From an uncultured Bacteroidales bacterium (GTDB lineage Bacteria > Bacteroidota > Bacteroidia > Bacteroidales > Paludibacteraceae): DNA of 64,000 nt. Below, in pieces: positions 60,651 through 64,000 of this stretch; positions within the stretch are counted from its first letter, which is position 1; every line of letters begins with the position of its first letter. The stretch spans positions 1 through 64,000 of the forward strand of contig CALAUA010000010.1 of assembly GCA_937891975.1 (NCBI GenBank), written 5' to 3'. The translations under genes and the position numbers were made by a program. The notes below the pieces were generated by a model that ran no database searches, was not told the origin of the DNA, and worked only from the letters and a program-made list of their open reading frames with translations.

Positions 60651-62483
60651 ATGAAAAAAATACTATCTATATTATTCATCTGTAGCATTGCGCTATCCGC
60701 TTTTGCACAAGATGTAGAGTTCAAAGCTTCCGCACCTGCGCAGGTGGTAGTAGGTAAGCCATTCCAACTCAGTTATACAATTAATCAACGGGCTAAAGAC
60801 CTGCGTGCTCCCGAATTTACCGACTTCGATTATCTAGCTGGACCATACACCTCGCAATCATCATCAACATCGTTTGTCAACGGCAAGCGTACATCCACTT
60901 TTACCCTTACCTACACCTATACATTGATGGCAAACCAAGAGGGTAATTTTACCATTCCACCTGCAACAATCAAAGTAGATGGGGAACATTACACTTCCAA
61001 TGGTGTACGTATTACCGTGCTTCCGCCCGACCAGCCGGTTAATAACGCGAGCACTACTAACCAAACTACACCACAGAGTACTCGTACCTCAGCAGAAAAT
61101 ACATCTGCAGACAACATCTTCATGCGCACTATTGTGAGTAAAACCAAAGTGTGTGAGCAGGAGGCAATACTTTTAACTTACAAACTCTATTTTGCAAACG
61201 TAGATGTCGCACAACTCACCAACAACACTCGCTTGCCTGAGTTCAAAGGATTTCTCAAGCAAGATATCGAACTAGGCGAAATACAAACCGAGTTAGAGCA
61301 TTACAACGGGCGCAACTACCAAGTGGCGGTACTCTATCGCACCTTACTTTATCCACAACGTAGCGGCGATATTGTCATTGATGCAGCACATTTTGAAGCA
61401 TTGTTGCGCGTACAAAACCGTGCACAAGTGCGCAGTATCTTCGATGATTTCTTTAATAGTTATACTACCGTTACTAAGCCACTTATTGCCCCTAGCGTAA
61501 CCATTCATGTGGCTCCGTTACCAACTGGCAAACCTGCGCCTTTCTACGGTGGAGTGGGACAATTCAATATTAATAGCAAGATTTCAAATATCAACCTACA
61601 AGCCAACGAGGCTGTCACACTCACGCTTACTATCCAAGGTACTGGCAACATGAAGTTGCTCAAGACGCCTTCTGTTGATTGGCCAGAGGGATTCGAGGTG
61701 TACGATCCCAAGGTAACCAACAATTTTAAGACTACTACTGCAGGCGTCAGTGGAACCAAAACTATTGAGTATTTAGCTATCCCACGCGCAGGAGGTACCT
61801 ACACGATTCCACCTGTACAATTTGCATATTACGATCCAAAAGCAGGTGAGTACAAACAACTAACTACATCCTCATACACACTTAACATTGAGCGCACTAC
61901 TACTGAGGATAATACAACTGCTACTGTCAGTCAGTTCGTTCAAAAGGAAGACATTCAGCAATTGGGTACCGATATCCGTTACATCCAAACGAATGTACCA
62001 AATAGCACACCACATCAGGCCATAGCAATCACTTTCGGATCGCTCGTTTTCTGGCTCTGCTATCTCATACCTACTCTACTAGCTATTATGCTTTTTATTA
62101 TCTTCCGCAAGAAAATCAAAGAGAATGCTGATATTACCCGTGTTCGCTACAAGAAAGCAAACAAAGTAGCACAACGTCGACTAAAAACAGCAGAGAAACT
62201 TCTCAAAGAAAATAAGAAAGAGGCATTCTACGAAGAGATAGAACGTGCCGCTTGGACGTATCTTAGCGACCGCCTATCTATACCTACAGCACAACTCAAC
62301 AAAGAGAATATCGCTCAACTACTGCAAAGCAAAAGTGTTGCGGATAGTGTCATCCAAGAGGTGCTACAGATGCTTTCTACTGCTGAATTTGCGCGCTACG
62401 CACCTACATCTGACCATGCGATGCAAGACATCTACAACGATACCACTAAGATTATCAACCAATTAGAAAATTGCAAACTATGA
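60651..62483 (+). CDS. batD: BatD, aerotolerance/oxygen-tolerance protein
   Basis: 610 aa. Signal peptide (MKKILSILFICSIALSAFAQ), BatD domain (VEFKASAPAQVVVGKPFQLSYTINQRAKDLRAPEFTDFDYLAGPYTSQSSSTSFVNG), tandem beta domains, a transmembrane helix (FGSLVFWLCYLIPTLLAIMLFIIF, about 465-485) and a cytoplasmic helical tail (KANKVAQRRLKTAEKLLKENKKEAFYEEIERAAWTYLSDRLSIP). Overlaps batE by 4 bp (ATGA). Confidence 0.92.
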   Translation: MKKILSILFICSIALSAFAQDVEFKASAPAQVVVGKPFQLSYTINQRAKDLRAPEFTDFDYLAGPYTSQSSSTSFVNGKRTSTFTLTYTYTLMANQEGNFTIPPATIKVDGEHYTSNGVRITVLPPDQPVNNASTTNQTTPQSTRTSAENTSADNIFMRTIVSKTKVCEQEAILLTYKLYFANVDVAQLTNNTRLPEFKGFLKQDIELGEIQTELEHYNGRNYQVAVLYRTLLYPQRSGDIVIDAAHFEALLRVQNRAQVRSIFDDFFNSYTTVTKPLIAPSVTIHVAPLPTGKPAPFYGGVGQFNINSKISNINLQANEAVTLTLTIQGTGNMKLLKTPSVDWPEGFEVYDPKVTNNFKTTTAGVSGTKTIEYLAIPRAGGTYTIPPVQFAYYDPKAGEYKQLTTSSYTLNIERTTTEDNTTATVSQFVQKEDIQQLGTDIRYIQTNVPNSTPHQAIAITFGSLVFWLCYLIPTLLAIMLFIIFRKKIKENADITRVRYKKANKVAQRRLKTAEKLLKENKKEAFYEEIERAAWTYLSDRLSIPTAQLNKENIAQLLQSKSVADSVIQEVLQMLSTAEFARYAPTSDHAMQDIYNDTTKIINQLENCKL

Positions 62484-63187
62484 AACTATTATTCGTATTT
62501 TTAACGACATTATTCGCTGATGCCAACGCTCAATACGCCGAAGGCAATTATGAGGAAGCGGCTACACAATACCTTGAGATTATAGCTGAACACCCTTCGG
62601 CTGAGGTATATTATAATCTCGGTAATGCCTATTTCAAGCAGGGCGAATTGGCGCAATCAATCCTCGCCTATGAACGTGCTTTACGCCTTGAGCCATCAAT
62701 GAAGGATGCAAAACACAATCTGCAATTTGCGCAAACACAGATTATCGATAATATCGCTGATACTCAATCATTTTTCCTTTCCAATGGGCTAAAGGCTATC
62801 CGCAATGCATTGAGTATCCAAACATGGATGGTATTATCCATTGTATTGTTCATCTTTACATTGGTTGGATTTTTCTTGTTTGCTTTTAGCCGAACTGTAT
62901 GGGTGCGCAAAACGGCTTTTTATACAAGTCTAGCAGCGTTGATTATCTCTATTTCGGCTTGTGCCAATGCGGGCAGTCTGCATCAGCGTGACACATTGCG
63001 TGCGGAAGCAATTATAACCCAAGGTATAGTCAATGCAAAATCTTCACCTGACCATTCAGGTACCGATTTGTTTACTTTACACGAAGGTACAAAAGTTGAG
63101 ATTACCGAAACCATTGGCGACTGGTGCTGTATCCATGTGGGCAACAATATCGGTTGGATGCAACTTGCACATCTAGAACGTATATAA
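62480..63187 (+). CDS. batE: BatE, TPR and SH3-like membrane protein
   Basis: About 235 aa from 62480, whose ATG overlaps the batD stop (ATGA), the best coupled start. Signal segment, TPR pair (AQYAEGNYEEAATQYLEIIAEHPSAEVYYNLGNAYFKQGELAQSILAYERALRLEP), two membrane helices (about 115-165) and a C-terminal SH3-like domain (HEGTKVEITETIGDWCCIHVGNNIGWMQLAHLERI). Last gene of the bat operon. Confidence 0.9.
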   Translation: MKLLFVFLTTLFADANAQYAEGNYEEAATQYLEIIAEHPSAEVYYNLGNAYFKQGELAQSILAYERALRLEPSMKDAKHNLQFAQTQIIDNIADTQSFFLSNGLKAIRNALSIQTWMVLSIVLFIFTLVGFFLFAFSRTVWVRKTAFYTSLAALIISISACANAGSLHQRDTLRAEAIITQGIVNAKSSPDHSGTDLFTLHEGTKVEITETIGDWCCIHVGNNIGWMQLAHLERI

Positions 63188-63199
63188 AACAACTTTACA

Positions 63200-63237
63200 C
63201 AAAAAAATGCCATTGGATCCCCAATGGCATTTTTTTA
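63200..63237. terminator. Bidirectional terminator between batE and the PII-like gene
   Basis: 10-bp perfect stem ATGCCATTGG with CCAATGGCAT, ATCC loop, flanked by seven A on the left and six T on the right. Works in both directions for the converging transcripts. Confidence 0.92.
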
Positions 63238-63259
63238 TGTATTAGTATTGTCCTTTTAT

Positions 63260-63553
63260 TTATACGGTCGCCTCGATGTTCCACATAAAGGCGCGGACAC
63301 CGACTTCTTCGTTGCGCTTATCGAGTTTCTTTACGGCTTCAAGTAACATAGGCGCTTTCTCGTCAGGAACGATAGTGATGACACAAGAGTTCATCTCTGG
63401 CCATGCGTGGGTACCACGGCGTGGTTCGCCATTCTTGCTTCCACGGCCTTGCACCTCCTCAAAGAAGGTGAAACCGCGTATCTCTAACATATCAAGCATA
63501 TACTCTACACGCTCGGTGTTAGCTTGATTGAATACTATCATTACAGATTTCAT
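63260..63553 (-). CDS. PII-like protein next to an RND pump
   Basis: 97 aa from 63553 (MKSVMIVFNQANTERVEYMLDMLEIRGFTFFEEVQGRGSKNGEPRRGTHAWPEMNSCVITIVPDEKAPMLLEAVKKLDKRN); 13 earlier codons rejected. The ferredoxin-like alpha-beta pattern, the T-loop-like GRGSKNGEPRRGTHAWPEMN segment and the B-loop-like DEKAPMLLEAVKKL fit the PII/CutA-like group. Follows the RND gene by 79 bp, suggesting a role tied to efflux or metal response. Confidence 0.75.
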   Translation of the reverse strand: MKSVMIVFNQANTERVEYMLDMLEIRGFTFFEEVQGRGSKNGEPRRGTHAWPEMNSCVITIVPDEKAPMLLEAVKKLDKRNEEVGVRAFMWNIEATV

Positions 63554-63602
63554 AATTACGTTTGGATTAAGGAGCCAGGAACCAAGAATCAAGACAATCA
63601 GT

Positions 63603-63637
63603 CTTGGCTCTTGGCTCTTGGTTCTTGATTCTTATTT
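63603..63637. repeat. Heptameric repeat after the RND gene
   Basis: Five 7-bp units (CTTGGCT, CTTGGCT, CTTGGTT, CTTGATT, CTTATTT). A partial inverted copy (AACCAAGAATCAAGA) lies at about 63580-63594, so the spacer can fold back. The repeat overlaps the RND stop codon. Confidence 0.75.
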
Positions 63638-64000
63638 TTCTTTTTCTTCGCAGTCCTCCACTTTGATATCCATGAAGATGAAGTTCTCGCGCACTTTCTT
63701 GAGTTTGTCGCGTTCACCTTTCTTAGACATTGCACCATAAATGACAGGTACAATGTATAGAGTCAAAAAGGTACTAACGGTCAAACCACCGATAACGACG
63801 ATACCCAATGGTTGCCACATCTCGGCACCTTCACCTTGGCTCACTGCCATTGGCACCATACCGAGAATAGTGGTGAACGCAGTCATCAATACAGGGCGCA
63901 GACGGCTCTCGCCTGACATCTGGATAGCCTCGTTAAGGTCGTGTCCACGCTCGCGCATGAGGTTGATATAGTCCACAAGCACGATACCGTTCTTCACCAC
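63632..64000 (-). CDS. RND efflux transporter permease, C-terminal part (truncated by window end)
   Basis: Last about 122 aa of an HAE1/AcrB-type inner-membrane pump. VKNGIVLVDYINLMRERGHDLNEAIQMSGESRLRPVLMTAFTTILGMVPMAVSQGEGAEMWQPLGIVVIGGLTVSTFLTLYIVPVIYGAM is the classic GxRLRPILMTxxxxxxGxxPxA region with the last transmembrane helices. The start is off the right edge of the window. A charged tail (VEDCEEKEK) ends the protein. Confidence 0.93.
   Translation of the reverse strand: MVKNGIVLVDYINLMRERGHDLNEAIQMSGESRLRPVLMTAFTTILGMVPMAVSQGEGAEMWQPLGIVVIGGLTVSTFLTLYIVPVIYGAMSKKGERDKLKKVRENFIFMDIKVEDCEEKEK

Noticed and set aside
9977..63637. The heptamer and 11-bp arrays as a CRISPR array
   Set aside because: There are no spacers between units, periods are too short and no cas genes are present.

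Overview
The window looks like a chromosomal segment of a Bacteroidales bacterium (phylum Bacteroidota). Evidence: promoters have the Bacteroidota form (TTG/TTTG near -33, a 20-bp spacer, then TAnnTTTG near -7); there is a SusC/SusD pair, a complete bat aerotolerance operon, DUF3078 proteins and a rSAM/lipoprotein pair; and starts lack obvious Shine-Dalgarno sequences. Genus and family cannot be named from what is visible. The partial 16S gene is the best handle for that.

Layout. 1-1.1 kb: 5' part of a 16S rRNA gene on the minus strand, fed by two promoters inside a ~127-bp tandem duplication. 1.7-3.7 kb: radical SAM/SPASM enzyme with two small lipoproteins, the rSAM/lipoprotein system of unknown product. 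3.7-7.7 kb: two paralogous beta-barrel proteins and a lipoprotein under an rRNA-class promoter, divergent from a TPR/membrane/HTH regulator that has a structured leader. 7.8-14.4 kb: one minus-strand housekeeping operon, pdxJ-exbB-exbD-tonB-DJ-1-DUF3078-coiled coil-zapA-rny. 14.5-22.5 kb: second minus operon, secA-lgt-DUF3078-fmt-nadK-HD protein.

22.7-51 kb is the most interesting part. A SusC/SusD outer-membrane uptake locus is joined to two surface lipoproteins, a GHL10 (DigH/YngK-like) glycosidase, a large secreted propeller protein, a phosphodiester glycosidase (DUF2233/NAGPA) and an Amidase_3 peptidoglycan amidase. Next to it are murQ, a BadF-type amino-sugar kinase (NagK/MurK candidate) and a divergent NagB-like/PIG-L fusion, followed by a GT2, a HIT-like DUF4922 protein and a SpoIID/LytB protein. 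Together these suggest capture, dismantling and catabolism of peptidoglycan or teichoic-acid-like amino-sugar polymers. Four promoters across this block carry a related CG-centred motif, (G/C)CAAnCG(A/T)T(T/A), exactly on the -33 box. None of the other promoters I found has it, so this looks like a small regulon. Four consecutive secreted proteins of the block end in the same short tail, NGxxYNxLG.

51-64 kb: a tRNA-Asp, a candidate ~70-nt RNA, valS, a chorismate mutase, the aerotolerance operon moxR-DUF58-membrane protein-batA-B-C-D-E, a PII-like protein and the 3' end of an RND efflux pump gene.

Short tandem repeats run throughout. Exact 7-bp repeats sit at many intercistronic junctions, and 10-11-bp repeats with locus-specific units sit in longer spacers. 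Similar repeats have entered valS and the DUF4922 gene in frame.
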